DNA of 64,000 bases from an uncultured bacterium (GCA_948964545.1 CAREDV010000001.1:558001-622000); one strand, 5' to 3'. Positions 17,525 through 27,532 are shown, counted from the first letter of the stretch. Program-made: numbers and translations. The notes: generated from the letters alone by a model not told the origin.

Positions 17525-18582
17525 AATAAGGTCTGCTGATTTGACTGCTTTTTATAACCTAAATGGCAATATGCAGAGGGGGAAACTTTTCTTCCGCGCG
17601 GAGTTCTTTGGAGTAATCCTGCCTGCAAAAGGTATGGTTCGCAAACATCTTCAATAGTTCGAGTATCCTCACCGATTGCAGTTGCAATTGTTTCAACACC
17701 AACAGGCCCTCCGTTGTATTTTTCGATAATAAGTTTTAAAAGATTTCTGTCTGTATTATCAAGTCCGAGTTCATCAATTTTTAAAATATCAAGAGCCAGA
17801 TTTGCAATATCTTCTGTTATTTTGCCGTCATGTTTAACAAGCGCGTAATCCGAAACCCTTTTTACAAGTCTGTTTGCAATACGCGGAGTTCCTCTTGAGC
17901 GTCTTGCGATTGCATGAGCTCCTTTGGTATCAATTTCAATATTCAAAATTCCCGAAGTACGTTTAATAACTTGTGCAAGTTCATCTTCAGTGTAAAATTC
18001 AAGTCTGTGGATTATTCCGAAACGGTCGCGAAGCGGCCCTGAAAGTGCTCCAGCCTTTGTGGTTGCGCCGATTAATGTGAATTTAGGGAGCGGAATTCTA
18101 AGTGTTTTTACAGTTTGAGATTTCCCTGTTGTCATATCGAGGACAAAATCTTCCATTGCAGGGTAAAGAATTTCTTCAGCTACTTTATTGAGTCTGTGGA
18201 TTTCGTCAATAAATAGAATTTCACCGCCTTTTAGTGACATTAAAATACCTATAATATCTCTCGGGCGCTCAAGTGCAGGGGCTGATGTAATTTTAATCTC
18301 TGCTCCCATTTGTTCTGCAATAACCCCTGCAAGTGTGGTTTTTCCAAGTCCTGGCGGGCCGTAAAACAACAGGTGGTCTAGTGGGAGCTCGCGTTTTTTT
18401 GAAGCCTCTATGGTTATTTGCAGTGCTTCTTTTAATGCAGATTGACCAATATATGTGTCAAAAGATTTTGGTCTTATGCAGTTTTCAAAATTTTTATCAA
18501 ACTCAATAGTTTCCGCTTTAGTTACAGGATTTTTTTCTGCACTCGTATTATGAAAGTCATTATCATCTGCTATTATGCTCAT
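17521..18582 (-). CDS. ruvB: Holliday junction branch-migration helicase RuvB
   Basis: A 353-residue AAA+ motor that drives branch migration with RuvA. Clear features: [12 protein letters not shown], Walker [12 protein letters not shown], Walker [12 protein letters not shown], sensor [20 protein letters not shown] and the winged-helix C-terminus with [15 protein letters not shown] and QRTPRGR. Start at ATG 18582 behind GAGGAAC. ruvA and ruvC are not adjacent. The 3' end overlaps the nucleotidase gene by four bases in convergent orientation. Confidence 0.98.
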   Translation of the reverse strand: MSIIADDNDFHNTSAEKNPVTKAETIEFDKNFENCIRPKSFDTYIGQSALKEALQITIEASKKRELPLDHLLFYGPPGLGKTTLAGVIAEQMGAEIKITSAPALERPRDIIGILMSLKGGEILFIDEIHRLNKVAEEILYPAMEDFVLDMTTGKSQTVKTLRIPLPKFTLIGATTKAGALSGPLRDRFGIIHRLEFYTEDELAQVIKRTSGILNIEIDTKGAHAIARRSRGTPRIANRLVKRVSDYALVKHDGKITEDIANLALDILKIDELGLDNTDRNLLKLIIEKYNGGPVGVETIATAIGEDTRTIEDVCEPYLLQAGLLQRTPRGRKVSPSAYCHLGYKKQSNQQTLF

Positions 18583-18642
18583 TTTTGTTCCTCAATATTT
18601 ATGTTAACATAAATCCATTTATCAATACAAGTAATATAAAAT

Positions 18643-18671
18643 TTTACAAAAATTCTCAATCGTGATATACT
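18643..18671 (+). promoter_or_regulatory. Promoter TTTACA-N17-TATACT, leaderless
   Basis: A near-consensus -35 and -10 with ideal 17-bp spacing. The -10 ends seven bases before ATG 18679, so the transcript should start at or next to the start codon; no Shine-Dalgarno is present. Confidence 0.65.
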
Positions 18672-18678
18672 TTTTAAT

Positions 18679-21600
18679 ATGGAATGCCCAAAATGCGGAT
18701 TAGAAATTGATGATAAGGCAATGGTTTGTCCAAATTGTAAGAAAGTGCTTAAATTAGCCTGCCCAATTTGCAAAACTATTAACGATTCAAATACCTGTAA
18801 AAAATGCGGGTATGTAATACTTTCCAAGTGTAATAACTGTGGAAAAGTTAATCAAACATTTTCTAAAAAATGTAAAAAATGCGGATTTGACACTGAAAAA
18901 AGTGTTATTATGAATGAAGCTAATTCTGATGATTACGTCCTTATGACAATTGAATTTCCAAATATGGACGATATGAAGCGGCTATTGCGTTCAGCTAAAC
19001 TTTTTAATAAATTTAAAATAAATCTTGATAAAATTATTACAAATTATGTCAAATCTGTTGGCTTGAGGCGTCAGATTATAGGACAGACTACTGTTATAAG
19101 GTTTACCAAAGATTATACATTTAATGGCTCTGTCGCTTCTGCGGTGAAATGTGTAATTGAATTGCTTAATCAAATAACTGCAATGAACTGCAAACTTTCA
19201 GGTAAGAAAAACGCTACTATTCGCTCTAATATTTTTCTTTTAAAACGCAGCATTGAAGATGATCCGTTAAATATCAGTTCAGGATTTAATATCAGCTTAA
19301 TAAATCAAGGAACTAAAAATAAGGAAGAAAAGATTTTAAATACATTTCAAGTGCTGATTGATGATAAGGTAAATGATTCAATTGGTAATGAGTATAAAGT
19401 TTCGCCATTAAATTCAGTTATGGTGAATGATGAAATGGTTATGATTTCGGAAGTTGATTTAAAAGAATTTGTAAAAGTTGAATATCCTCAGGAAGATGAT
19501 GATGAGATTAAAATTCCTAACTTTGTTCAAAACATGCTTATAGAACAAGATAAGCTTGATGGTGAGGCTTTAAAAAGTATTGATTCAAATGGTGCAGATC
19601 CTGATGCTATTTATGATATAGATACGATTAACTTTGAAGAAATTTGCTGTGAGTTTATAAGAACTGAAAATATTGATGTAGTTTTTCATATTATGAATAA
19701 ACTTCAAGCTGTACCAAAAGGGATTGTTGCTATTAAAACTCCAGAGATGTATAAGCCGTATACCTTGAAAGTATTAAATGCTGCTGCAGAAACAGGTCAG
19801 TTTAATAATATTATATCTCTAACCTGTTATGATGAAATGAAATATGCACCATATTCTTTCTTCAGAGAGTTAGTTTCTGCAATATTTGAATATACAGTTT
19901 CCCAAAAACTGTTTTTCCAAAATGATTTTTCAATGTTTTCAAATGTTGATCCTGATGGGCTTATAAGAGATTTAATTACACTTCATAAGCGAGAAACTGA
20001 AAGTGCTGAAGATACAAGATACGTGTATTTTGATATTTTCCTGACTTTATTGCAAGTCATTCCAAATACACTTATATTTGTCGAAGATTTTGATAAGATT
20101 GATGCAAGTTCTTATGATGTATTAAAATATTTGTTTGGAGCATTCGAACAGCTTGATATTAGTTTCTTAATTTCTTATGATAAATCTTTCTCATTACATA
20201 GAGACTGTCACTTCTTATTGAGAAAGCCATTTTACACAGAAATTTCGTTAAAACCTACATCTTTTGAAAAATTAATTGAAGATAATAAGCTTTATTTTAG
20301 AAATATTCTGGATAATTTTTATTTTCAGCGCATTGCAAAATATGCCTGCGGCAGCAGCTTGTTTATTGATATAGCAATACAATATTTAATCGAATCAGGT
20401 GTATATAGTGCTGATGACGACAGTGTAGAGATGATTAATCCTAAAACTATTATTATTCCTTCAAGTTTGGATAAATTAATTGCAAGACGTTTAAATCTGC
20501 TTCAAGATGATGCTGATGCAATGAAGTTTTTAGCATCAATAGTTTTTATGGGAACTCGTATTGATATGGCAACTGTTGACAGTTTAGGGTATGAAAATTC
20601 AAGGGAAATTATAGATAAACTTTCTAATATGGGATATATTTATGAATACAACAATTGTTTGTATTTCCCTAATTACAACCTTTTAAGACGTAATTTATTA
20701 AGTACTATTAGTCCTATTTTACTTAAAACAATTGCACAAGAGTTATTTGATAAAATTTATAACGAAGCAGATATTCCAAGTACTGCGGAAGCTTATTTAT
20801 ATTCGCTTTTGGGTGATAAAGAAAAAGAACGTTTGGAATGGGAAGAGCTTGCTAAAGTGAATCTTTCGCTTGGAGATTTCAGTTCCTATGTTAATTGTAC
20901 AGGAAAAGTTATTGAACTTTTGAATGACATAAATGATATAGAACAAACGGAAAATATTGAACAATATAAGCATTCATTATATGAAAATATTTCTGAAAAT
21001 TTGTACGATTATATTCCAGAAAAAACTTCAGAAATTGCTAAGGCGACACTTAGAGATATTGAAAAAACAGGTGATACTGATAAAATTATTCAACTTTGTA
21101 ACAAGATGATTATGGGTGCTCTTGCTGTGGGTGACTATAATCAGGCGCTTGAACTTACTCATAAGGTTCTGGCATTAATTCCGCCATCATCTATAAACCC
21201 AAATGATGCAAATTTTAATCATTATTTCTTCCTTATATCTCTAATTCATATTCAAATTCTATTTAATATCGGGGCACTGGTAGATTGTATTGATGTCGGT
21301 TATAAAGTTTTGAATATGGTTAATGATTCTACTATTGATATTCTAAAACCAGATTATTATCCGATGGATGATTTTAAAACTCTCGTTGTAGATGCTGCGG
21401 GTTTTGTTGCACTTGCTAATGTTTTGTTAATGACAGGCGGTGTTGGCGAATTTTTGAATATTTTGAAGCAAGAATTGAATTGTATTCCGCAGTCTTATGA
21501 TTTATTTATCGCAGTGCAGGATTTACTGCGCGGGGCTGAGATTTCGGTTCAGGTTGATGAAGCTGCTTCCAATGACAGATTTGCTCCTATACTTATTGAG

Positions 21601-22128
21601 TTTATTCAAGCATTTGCAGGTAATGATGGAGAGTACACGGAGCATATTTATAGGGCAAAAATTGCTGCAAAAGATAGTAAATTGCACCAGTTAGAGTTGT
21701 TTGCAGATTTATTAATTGGTTATGCTTATGTGCAAGCACAGTCATTCCAAAAAGCTGAATATATTATTTATAAAATTATTAAAGAAACCAGCAGAAGCGG
21801 TATGACAAATCTTCTTTATACAGCGTGGTATATCATGAGTGAGTTGCATTTAAAACAGCATAAATACGATGTTGCTTTTGGAATACTTAACAATTCATTG
21901 ATTCAATTAGAAAAATCAAATATTACAAGTGAATATTTATTAATGTTGTTTAAATATAATATGTTTAAAGTTATGATGTTCAAACAGCAGTATGAAAAGG
22001 CTGAAATTTGTCTTGGGCATGCGCAGTATCTTGCACAGAAATACGGTATTAATTTTAATTTTGATATTGATGCAAGTCATTATGTTCCAGTAGAAGTTGA
22101 AGAGTATGAAAATATTGAAACAGAATAA
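18679..22128 (+). CDS. Zinc-ribbon / cyclase-like / ATPase-like / TPR protein
   Basis: A 1149-residue soluble protein. Residues 3-68 hold six CxxC pairs, enough for three zinc ribbons. Residues ~85-190 follow the order of a class III adenylate cyclase domain, but the metal-binding aspartates are not seen (FPNMDD replaces the usual D-x-x-G-F, and GQTTVIRF replaces G-D). A STAND/AAA_16-like ATPase region follows: a Walker B-like TLIFVEDFDKID near residue 463 is visible, but the Walker A equivalent near residue 347 (VAIKTPEMYKPYTLK) lacks GxxGxGK. The C-terminal ~450 residues are TPR-like helical hairpins. The order resembles human soluble adenylyl cyclase, with both catalytic parts apparently lost, so a scaffold or regulatory role is likely. 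Confidence 0.7.
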   Translation: MECPKCGLEIDDKAMVCPNCKKVLKLACPICKTINDSNTCKKCGYVILSKCNNCGKVNQTFSKKCKKCGFDTEKSVIMNEANSDDYVLMTIEFPNMDDMKRLLRSAKLFNKFKINLDKIITNYVKSVGLRRQIIGQTTVIRFTKDYTFNGSVASAVKCVIELLNQITAMNCKLSGKKNATIRSNIFLLKRSIEDDPLNISSGFNISLINQGTKNKEEKILNTFQVLIDDKVNDSIGNEYKVSPLNSVMVNDEMVMISEVDLKEFVKVEYPQEDDDEIKIPNFVQNMLIEQDKLDGEALKSIDSNGADPDAIYDIDTINFEEICCEFIRTENIDVVFHIMNKLQAVPKGIVAIKTPEMYKPYTLKVLNAAAETGQFNNIISLTCYDEMKYAPYSFFRELVSAIFEYTVSQKLFFQNDFSMFSNVDPDGLIRDLITLHKRETESAEDTRYVYFDIFLTLLQVIPNTLIFVEDFDKIDASSYDVLKYLFGAFEQLDISFLISYDKSFSLHRDCHFLLRKPFYTEISLKPTSFEKLIEDNKLYFRNILDNFYFQRIAKYACGSSLFIDIAIQYLIESGVYSADDDSVEMINPKTIIIPSSLDKLIARRLNLLQDDADAMKFLASIVFMGTRIDMATVDSLGYENSREIIDKLSNMGYIYEYNNCLYFPNYNLLRRNLLSTISPILLKTIAQELFDKIYNEADIPSTAEAYLYSLLGDKEKERLEWEELAKVNLSLGDFSSYVNCTGKVIELLNDINDIEQTENIEQYKHSLYENISENLYDYIPEKTSEIAKATLRDIEKTGDTDKIIQLCNKMIMGALAVGDYNQALELTHKVLALIPPSSINPNDANFNHYFFLISLIHIQILFNIGALVDCIDVGYKVLNMVNDSTIDILKPDYYPMDDFKTLVVDAAGFVALANVLLMTGGVGEFLNILKQELNCIPQSYDLFIAVQDLLRGAEISVQVDEAASNDRFAPILIEFIQAFAGNDGEYTEHIYRAKIAAKDSKLHQLELFADLLIGYAYVQAQSFQKAEYIIYKIIKETSRSGMTNLLYTAWYIMSELHLKQHKYDVAFGILNNSLIQLEKSNITSEYLLMLFKYNMFKVMMFKQQYEKAEICLGHAQYLAQKYGINFNFDIDASHYVPVEVEEYENIETE

Positions 22129-22197
22129 CTGTTGTGAGATTGAAGCATATTTATAGTAAGTCAAGATAAAAAGTCTTGTTCTTGTCAAAAATAATCC

Positions 22198-22226
22198 TTG
22201 ATAAAATAATTTTAGTCTGATATGAT
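22198..22226 (+). promoter_or_regulatory. Promoter TTGATA-N17-TATGAT of glgA
   Basis: Near-consensus hexamers with 17-bp spacing, 22 bases upstream of the glgA start, leaving room for its AGGAGAG ribosome-binding site. It shows that the organism uses ordinary sigma70-type promoters. Confidence 0.7.
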
Positions 22227-22248
22227 AACTGCAAATAGGAGAGCATTT

Positions 22249-23688
22249 ATGAAAATTTTATTTGCAGCAGCAGAAGTAGCACCGTTTTCTAAAGCAGGCG
22301 GGTTAGCCGATGTTGTCGGAAGTTTGCCAAAATATTTGGAAAAAGATGCAGAAATTGCAATTTTTACACCGCTTCACGGTCTTATTGATGTTAATAAATA
22401 TGGTATCAAGGAACTTGAAAATTCTGAAATGTGGCTTACATTCGGCGGTATGGGACATAAGTTCAGATTGTTTATGTGCAAACTGCCTGATACCAATATT
22501 AATGTGTTTTTTGTGCATAATGACTGGTACTTCTCATGCTTCAAAGATGTTTATCCAAAATGGCTTGACCCTAAATATGAACATGAAAGATATATTGCAT
22601 TTTCGCTTGCGACAATGGAATATGCAAAATTATTGAATTTTAAAGCCGATGTTATTCATGCAAATGACTGGCATACTGCAATGATTCCTGTATATCTCCA
22701 CAGCAACTATAGATATGACGAATTCTGGCAGAAAACTAAATGCGTTTTTGAAATTCATAACCTTGCTTATCAGGGCGTTTGGTTTGAAGATGTTCTTGAT
22801 TTTGCAAATATGCGCAAAGATATTGTGTTTAACGAGTTTGGTGTAGAGCATTACGGCAAAGTTAACTGGATGAAAGGCGCTATTAATTACTCGGATAAAA
22901 TTATTGCAGTTTCTCCAAATTATGCTCGAGAAATTCTCACTGGAGAATTTGGCGAGGGTATGGATTATACTTTAAGAATTAATCAGCATAAACTTGTCGG
23001 AATCTTAAACGGTATTGATTACGATGTATTTAATCCTAAAAAAGATAAATGTATTGTTAAAAATTATGATGTAAAATCTTTGAAAAACAAAGAGGAAAAT
23101 AAAAAAGCTCTTTGTGAAAAATTCGGACTTCAATATAATCCTCAAAGGCCGATGTACTCAATGGTTTCACGTCTTGTTGGACAGAAAGGTATTGATTTAA
23201 TAAGGCAGGTTGAGGGTGAGTTGAAAAATGTTAATGCTGATTTTGTATTTTTGGGAAGCGGTGATAAAGATTATGAAAATCTGCTTATCTGGCTTTCAAA
23301 TAATTCATCAAATATTCGTGCATATATCGGCTACAAGGGAGATTTGGCAAATCAAATTTATGCGGGAAGTGATTTTTATCTTATGCCGTCTAAATTTGAA
23401 CCTTGCGGTTTAAGTCAGCTTATTGCAATGAAATACGGTACACTGCCAGTTGTAAGAGCCACAGGAGGGCTTGAAGATACTGTTGTCGGTTATCCTCTTG
23501 CGGATTCTACGGGATTTAAATTCTGGGGATATGACGGCTGGAACATGATGCAGGCTATACATTGTGCAAATTCTGTTTATACAGACAAATATACATTTGA
23601 TGCTATGAGAAAAACCGCAATGGAAGCGGATTTTTCGTGGAAGCGCAGTACAAAAGAATATTTGAATTTATATAAGAGTTTGACATAA
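22249..23688 (+). CDS. glgA: Glycogen synthase (ADP-glucose type)
   Basis: A 479-residue GT5 glycosyltransferase that extends alpha-1,4-glucan from ADP-glucose. The start MKILFAAAEVAPFSKAGGLA carries the K-x-G-G substrate motif (Lys15), and the C-terminal half contains MPSKFEPCGLSQLIAMKYGT and RATGGLEDTV. Length is typical. Start at ATG 22249 behind AGGAGAG, downstream of a consensus promoter; the in-frame ATG at 22222 lies inside the -10 element. glgB and glgC are not adjacent. Implies glycogen storage. Confidence 0.97.
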   Translation: MKILFAAAEVAPFSKAGGLADVVGSLPKYLEKDAEIAIFTPLHGLIDVNKYGIKELENSEMWLTFGGMGHKFRLFMCKLPDTNINVFFVHNDWYFSCFKDVYPKWLDPKYEHERYIAFSLATMEYAKLLNFKADVIHANDWHTAMIPVYLHSNYRYDEFWQKTKCVFEIHNLAYQGVWFEDVLDFANMRKDIVFNEFGVEHYGKVNWMKGAINYSDKIIAVSPNYAREILTGEFGEGMDYTLRINQHKLVGILNGIDYDVFNPKKDKCIVKNYDVKSLKNKEENKKALCEKFGLQYNPQRPMYSMVSRLVGQKGIDLIRQVEGELKNVNADFVFLGSGDKDYENLLIWLSNNSSNIRAYIGYKGDLANQIYAGSDFYLMPSKFEPCGLSQLIAMKYGTLPVVRATGGLEDTVVGYPLADSTGFKFWGYDGWNMMQAIHCANSVYTDKYTFDAMRKTAMEADFSWKRSTKEYLNLYKSLT

Positions 23689-23708
23689 TTTGCAGCATAG
23701 TTCAAAAT
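23680..23708 (+). promoter_or_regulatory. Promoter TTGACA-N17-CAAAAT, leaderless
   Basis: A perfect -35 box overlapping the glgA stop region, 17-bp spacer and a weaker -10 ending six bases before ATG 23715. No Shine-Dalgarno precedes that ATG. Confidence 0.55.
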
Positions 23709-23714
23709 GAAATT

Positions 23715-24587
23715 ATGGTAAAAAAGACTGATTATTTAAAACTGCATATTTCAGTTTTGCTAGCAGGTTTTACTGGCTTGTTTGCAAAGCTGATAGATAT
23801 GAACGAGATTATAATCGTTTTATATAGGATGATTTTTGCGTTTTTGATATTTGCAGTTATGATGTTTTTCATGCGCAAAACACTTAAAGACAGCGATGCT
23901 TTCAAGTATTGCGGACTTGGTGCATTGCTTGCTGTACATTTGATGTTTTTCTTTGGAAGTATTAAATATTCAAATGTATCCATAGGTGTAGTCTGTTATT
24001 CACTTGTAGGTTTTTTTACGGTTTTGTTTGAGCCTTTAATATGTAAAACAAAATTTTCGTTTGTTGAATTATTCTATAGTTTGATTGCGGTTTTTGGTAT
24101 TTGGCTGATTTTTAATTTTGATGCAAGTTACAGATTTGGAATTATTCTGGGTATAATTTCAGCGGCTCTGTTTGCGTTGTATACTTTATATAATAAAGTT
24201 ATAGAAGTTGGCAAATCTGCGAGGTGTATGCTTTTTTATGAACTTTTGGGCGGTGCAGTATTTATGCTGTTATTTGTGCCTTTATGGATGCATTTTGTGG
24301 AAATTACAAGGTTTATACCTATAGGTATTGAATGGCTTTGGCTTATTATTCTTGCACTGTTTTGTACAGTACTACTTTATTTATTGCATATTGCGGTTTT
24401 AAAAACTATCCCTGCATTTACTGTCAGTTTAACAGGAAATCTAGAACCTATTTATGGAATATTATTTGCTGTAATATTCTTGGGAGAAGCGCATGATTTA
24501 ACTCCTGCATTTTATATAGGTATGATATTAATACTTTTATCCGTGTTTTTACAGTCGTTTAGCAAAAATAAAAAGCTCCCTCAGTGA
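23715..24587 (+). CDS. DMT-superfamily (EamA-type) permease
   Basis: A 290-residue inner-membrane protein with about ten hydrophobic helices arranged as two EamA repeats of five; the second repeat has the typical SLTGNLEPIYGILFAVIFLGE ending. Members export metabolites or amino acids. The substrate cannot be inferred. The start codon has no Shine-Dalgarno and sits directly behind a promoter. Closed by a terminator shared with the convergent HEAT-repeat gene. Confidence 0.88.
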   Translation: MVKKTDYLKLHISVLLAGFTGLFAKLIDMNEIIIVLYRMIFAFLIFAVMMFFMRKTLKDSDAFKYCGLGALLAVHLMFFFGSIKYSNVSIGVVCYSLVGFFTVLFEPLICKTKFSFVELFYSLIAVFGIWLIFNFDASYRFGIILGIISAALFALYTLYNKVIEVGKSARCMLFYELLGGAVFMLLFVPLWMHFVEITRFIPIGIEWLWLIILALFCTVLLYLLHIAVLKTIPAFTVSLTGNLEPIYGILFAVIFLGEAHDLTPAFYIGMILILLSVFLQSFSKNKKLPQ

Positions 24588-24600
24588 GGAAGCTTTTTTA
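24570..24600. terminator. Bidirectional intrinsic terminator
   Basis: An AAAAAGCT...AGCTTTTTT stem containing CCTCA/TGAGG with one internal mismatch, between the permease (+) and the Pro/Gln-rich protein (-). Confidence 0.8.
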
Positions 24601-24622
24601 TATGTAAAAAGAAAGAAATTAA

Positions 24623-25711
24623 TTATGCTTTTTGTTGTTCAACCTTTGGTTGTTCAGCTTGTAACTGTTCCAATTTAGCTAAAGCTGTTGCTGCTGTTTC
24701 TTGAACATTTTTGTCTTGGTCGTTTTTAGCGATTGAGAATAATGTTGCTAAGTCTTGTTTATAAGCTGGTTGTTGAATGTAGCTTAAAGCTTCGATAGCT
24801 GAAGTTCTAACCATTGGGTTAGGGTTGTTTTTCAACTGTTCAACAATTGTAACAGCGCCTGGTAATTCAGTAAGAGGTACTGTAGAACCTGTAAGTTTAA
24901 CTACTTCATCACCATATAATTTTTGCATGATTGCTGATGTGAACATTGCGTAGCTTTTGTTTCTTTCAGCTTGTTCCATTGGAGTGATTTTTGTAGCAAT
25001 TCCTTTTTCTGCTTCTGAAAGTTGTTCACCTTTCATCATTTTTTGTCTTGCAGCGATTTGTTCTTGAGTTGGGCCTTCAAGTTTGCTTGAATCTGTATTG
25101 ATGATTTTGTTTAAAGCATCTACTACTTTTTCATCAAGTAATTCTGTAGCTTTTTGAGGGTCTTCTTTTACCATATTTGCAATTTCTTCCATTGCGTTAG
25201 CCTGAACTTCATAATCAGGGTTTGTTAATTTAGCGATGAAAGAGTTTAAGTCAACTTGAGGAGTCATCGGCTGCGGCGGTACAACTTCTACATTTGGAGC
25301 TGCTGCTGGTTGTTGTTCTGCAACAGGTTGAGTTACAACAGGAGCTGGAGCGTTAATGTTTTGTTGTTGAATTACCTGTTGAGGTGCAGCTGTTTGCACT
25401 GCTTCAGGTGCAGGTTGTTGTGGTATGCATACAGGGCATGGAGGGCATACTGCTGGCTGCTGCGGCATGTAATAAGGTTGAGTTTGTGCCTGCGGATAAG
25501 CATATAATTCTCCTTGCGGGTAGTTATAAATAGGAGCCGTTGGTTGAGCGTATTGAGGAACGTTCATAGCAGCCTGTCCTACTCCAGGGGCGCTTACTGA
25601 AGGGTTGTGTACATCAATCTTTACTGCATTATAGTTAGGTGCAGGTGTTTGAACCGGCATTATTTGGGGTTGCTGCAAGTAAGGATTTACATAGTTTGGA
25701 GCTTGAATCAT
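24623..25711 (-). CDS. Pro/Gln-rich protein with C-terminal HEAT-like repeats
   Basis: A 362-residue protein in two parts. Residues 1-155 are low-complexity and rich in Pro, Gln, Tyr and Ala, with a CPPCPVC cluster near residue 90, and are probably disordered. Residues 155-355 are helical with HEAT-like units (FIAKLTNPDYEVQANAMEEIANMV; NNPNPMVRTSAIEALSYI; DKNVQETAATALAKLEQL). No signal peptide or membrane anchor. Start at ATG 25711 behind AAAGGAAG. Likely a protein-protein interaction scaffold. Confidence 0.7.
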   Translation of the reverse strand: MIQAPNYVNPYLQQPQIMPVQTPAPNYNAVKIDVHNPSVSAPGVGQAAMNVPQYAQPTAPIYNYPQGELYAYPQAQTQPYYMPQQPAVCPPCPVCIPQQPAPEAVQTAAPQQVIQQQNINAPAPVVTQPVAEQQPAAAPNVEVVPPQPMTPQVDLNSFIAKLTNPDYEVQANAMEEIANMVKEDPQKATELLDEKVVDALNKIINTDSSKLEGPTQEQIAARQKMMKGEQLSEAEKGIATKITPMEQAERNKSYAMFTSAIMQKLYGDEVVKLTGSTVPLTELPGAVTIVEQLKNNPNPMVRTSAIEALSYIQQPAYKQDLATLFSIAKNDQDKNVQETAATALAKLEQLQAEQPKVEQQKA

Positions 25712-25880
25712 TTAATTTCTTCCTTTCAATAAAATATTGTCATATTTTTATTCTACTGTTTAAATATTCCTCAAGATATAAAATTGCTAAAATTTGGAAA
25801 AATTTTAATAATTCTTAACACATCCTTACAATTTTGAATAAAATATATTTATGCTATAATGTAAGAGTAGGATTGTATTT

Positions 25881-26843
25881 ATGAATATTAATAAAAATGA
25901 AAGAAAATCTATAAGATCAGTTTTCGGCAAAACTTTGGCACAGCTCGGAAAGACTAATCCGAATATTGTTGTTCTTGATGCTGATTTATCATGTTCAACA
26001 CAGACTCAGCTTTTTGCAAAAGAATTTCCCGAAAGATTTTTTAACTGCGGGATTGCAGAGCAAGATATGGTTGCAGTTGCGGCAGGACTTGCATCAGTCG
26101 GGAAAATACCTTTTGCGGCAAGTTTTGCAATGTTTGCTACAGGCAGAACTTATGACCAGATTAGAAACTCTGTTTGTTACCCCGAGTTTAATGTGAAAAT
26201 TGTCGGTACACACGGCGGTGTAACAGTCGGCGAGGACGGCGCCAGCCACCAGGCTTTGGAAGATGTTTCTTTAATGCGCGGAATTCCTAATATGGCTGTA
26301 ATTGTTCCTGCTGATTGCAGAGAATGCGAACAGGTTATAAAATTTGCATCTGAAAATTACGGGCCTATGTATATCAGAATTCCGAGAACAAATGTCTGTG
26401 ATATATTTGATGAAAATTACGAATTTGATTTTTGTAAAGCTCATCTGGTTGAGGACGGAACGGATGTTACCGTTATTACAAACGGCGAAACGCTTGCTGA
26501 AGTTATAGAAGCTTCAGAAAACCTCAAAGCTCAAGGCTATTCGGTTCAAATACTACATGTTCCAGTTGTAAAACCGTTAGACGGGGCAACAATTATTGAT
26601 TATGTCAAGAAAACAAAATTTGTTATGACTGTGGAAAACCACTCTATCACAGGTGGATTGGGAAGCGCTATTTGCGAACTTCTCGCAGAATATTATCCTG
26701 TTCCAGTTCACAGGCTGGGTGTGAATGATACATTTGGACAGAGCGGAAAGTGGGATTTTCTGCTTGATTATTACGGATTAACTTCCGAAAAATTAGCTGT
26801 AAGTATAAAAAGACATATTGACAAGTATCGTCTTGTAAAATAG
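25881..26843 (+). CDS. Transketolase C-terminal half-subunit
   Basis: A 320-residue protein corresponding to the pyrimidine-binding and C-terminal domains of split transketolases: VFGKTLAQLG, VVLDADLS, FNCGIAEQDMVAVAAGLA with the catalytic Glu, then HGGVTVGEDGASHQALEDVSLMRGIPN and a C-terminal domain with VENHSITGGLGSAI. It would transfer two-carbon units in the pentose phosphate pathway together with an N-terminal (TPP-binding) subunit, which is not adjacent. Start at ATG 25881 with AGGAT upstream; TATAAT lies at 25855-25860. First gene of a tight run that continues into ftsE. Confidence 0.92.
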   Translation: MNINKNERKSIRSVFGKTLAQLGKTNPNIVVLDADLSCSTQTQLFAKEFPERFFNCGIAEQDMVAVAAGLASVGKIPFAASFAMFATGRTYDQIRNSVCYPEFNVKIVGTHGGVTVGEDGASHQALEDVSLMRGIPNMAVIVPADCRECEQVIKFASENYGPMYIRIPRTNVCDIFDENYEFDFCKAHLVEDGTDVTVITNGETLAEVIEASENLKAQGYSVQILHVPVVKPLDGATIIDYVKKTKFVMTVENHSITGGLGSAICELLAEYYPVPVHRLGVNDTFGQSGKWDFLLDYYGLTSEKLAVSIKRHIDKYRLVK

Positions 26844-26854
26844 GAAAAAGATTT

Positions 26855-27532
26855 ATGATTCAATTCAGAAATGTTACCAAAAAATATAAAAATGATAACT
26901 ATGCGTTGAGAAACGTTAATCTTGATATCGGTTCGGGAGAATTTGTATTTATCGTGGGTGCTTCAGGTGCAGGAAAATCAACTCTGATGAAACTTTTATA
27001 TACCGAAGAAAGACCGTCAAGCGGTACGGTTACCATTTGTGGTAAAAATATTGCAAAGCTATCTAACGATCAGATTCCAAGCTTGAGACGCTGGATGGGA
27101 ATTATTTTTCAGGATTACAAACTTTTGCAGACTCATACGATTTATGATAATGTAGCTTATGTTATCAGAACTTTGGGAATGAGCTCAAAAGAGATTAATG
27201 CAAGGGTTTCAGGCGCATTAAAAATTGTAGGTTTGTATGATAAAATGAACGCTTTTCCTTCTGAACTTTCAGGGGGTGAACAGCAGAGAGTCGGTATTGC
27301 ACGTGCAATTGTCAACGGGCCTCAATTGTTAATTGCAGACGAACCAACAGGTAACTTAGACCCAAAAAATTCTATGGAAATTATGCAGATTTTGGATCAA
27401 ATCAACCAGAGAGGTATTACGGTAATCGTTTCAACTCACGATAATGCAATGGTGGATTATTTTAGAAAACGCGTTATTACACTTGATAACGGCACTATTG
27501 TTAGGGATATACAGGCAGGTACTTATGAATAG
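26855..27532 (+). CDS. ftsE: Cell-division ABC ATPase FtsE
   Basis: A 225-residue ATPase that pairs with FtsX at the division septum to activate peptidoglycan hydrolases. Walker A GASGAGKST at residues 35-43, Q-loop FQDYKLL, signature LSGGEQQR near residue 138, Walker B LLIADEPTGNLDP and H-loop STHD are all intact. Start at ATG 26855 behind AGGAAAAAG, 11 bases after the transketolase stop. Overlaps ftsX by eight bases. Confidence 0.97.
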   Translation: MIQFRNVTKKYKNDNYALRNVNLDIGSGEFVFIVGASGAGKSTLMKLLYTEERPSSGTVTICGKNIAKLSNDQIPSLRRWMGIIFQDYKLLQTHTIYDNVAYVIRTLGMSSKEINARVSGALKIVGLYDKMNAFPSELSGGEQQRVGIARAIVNGPQLLIADEPTGNLDPKNSMEIMQILDQINQRGITVIVSTHDNAMVDYFRKRVITLDNGTIVRDIQAGTYE

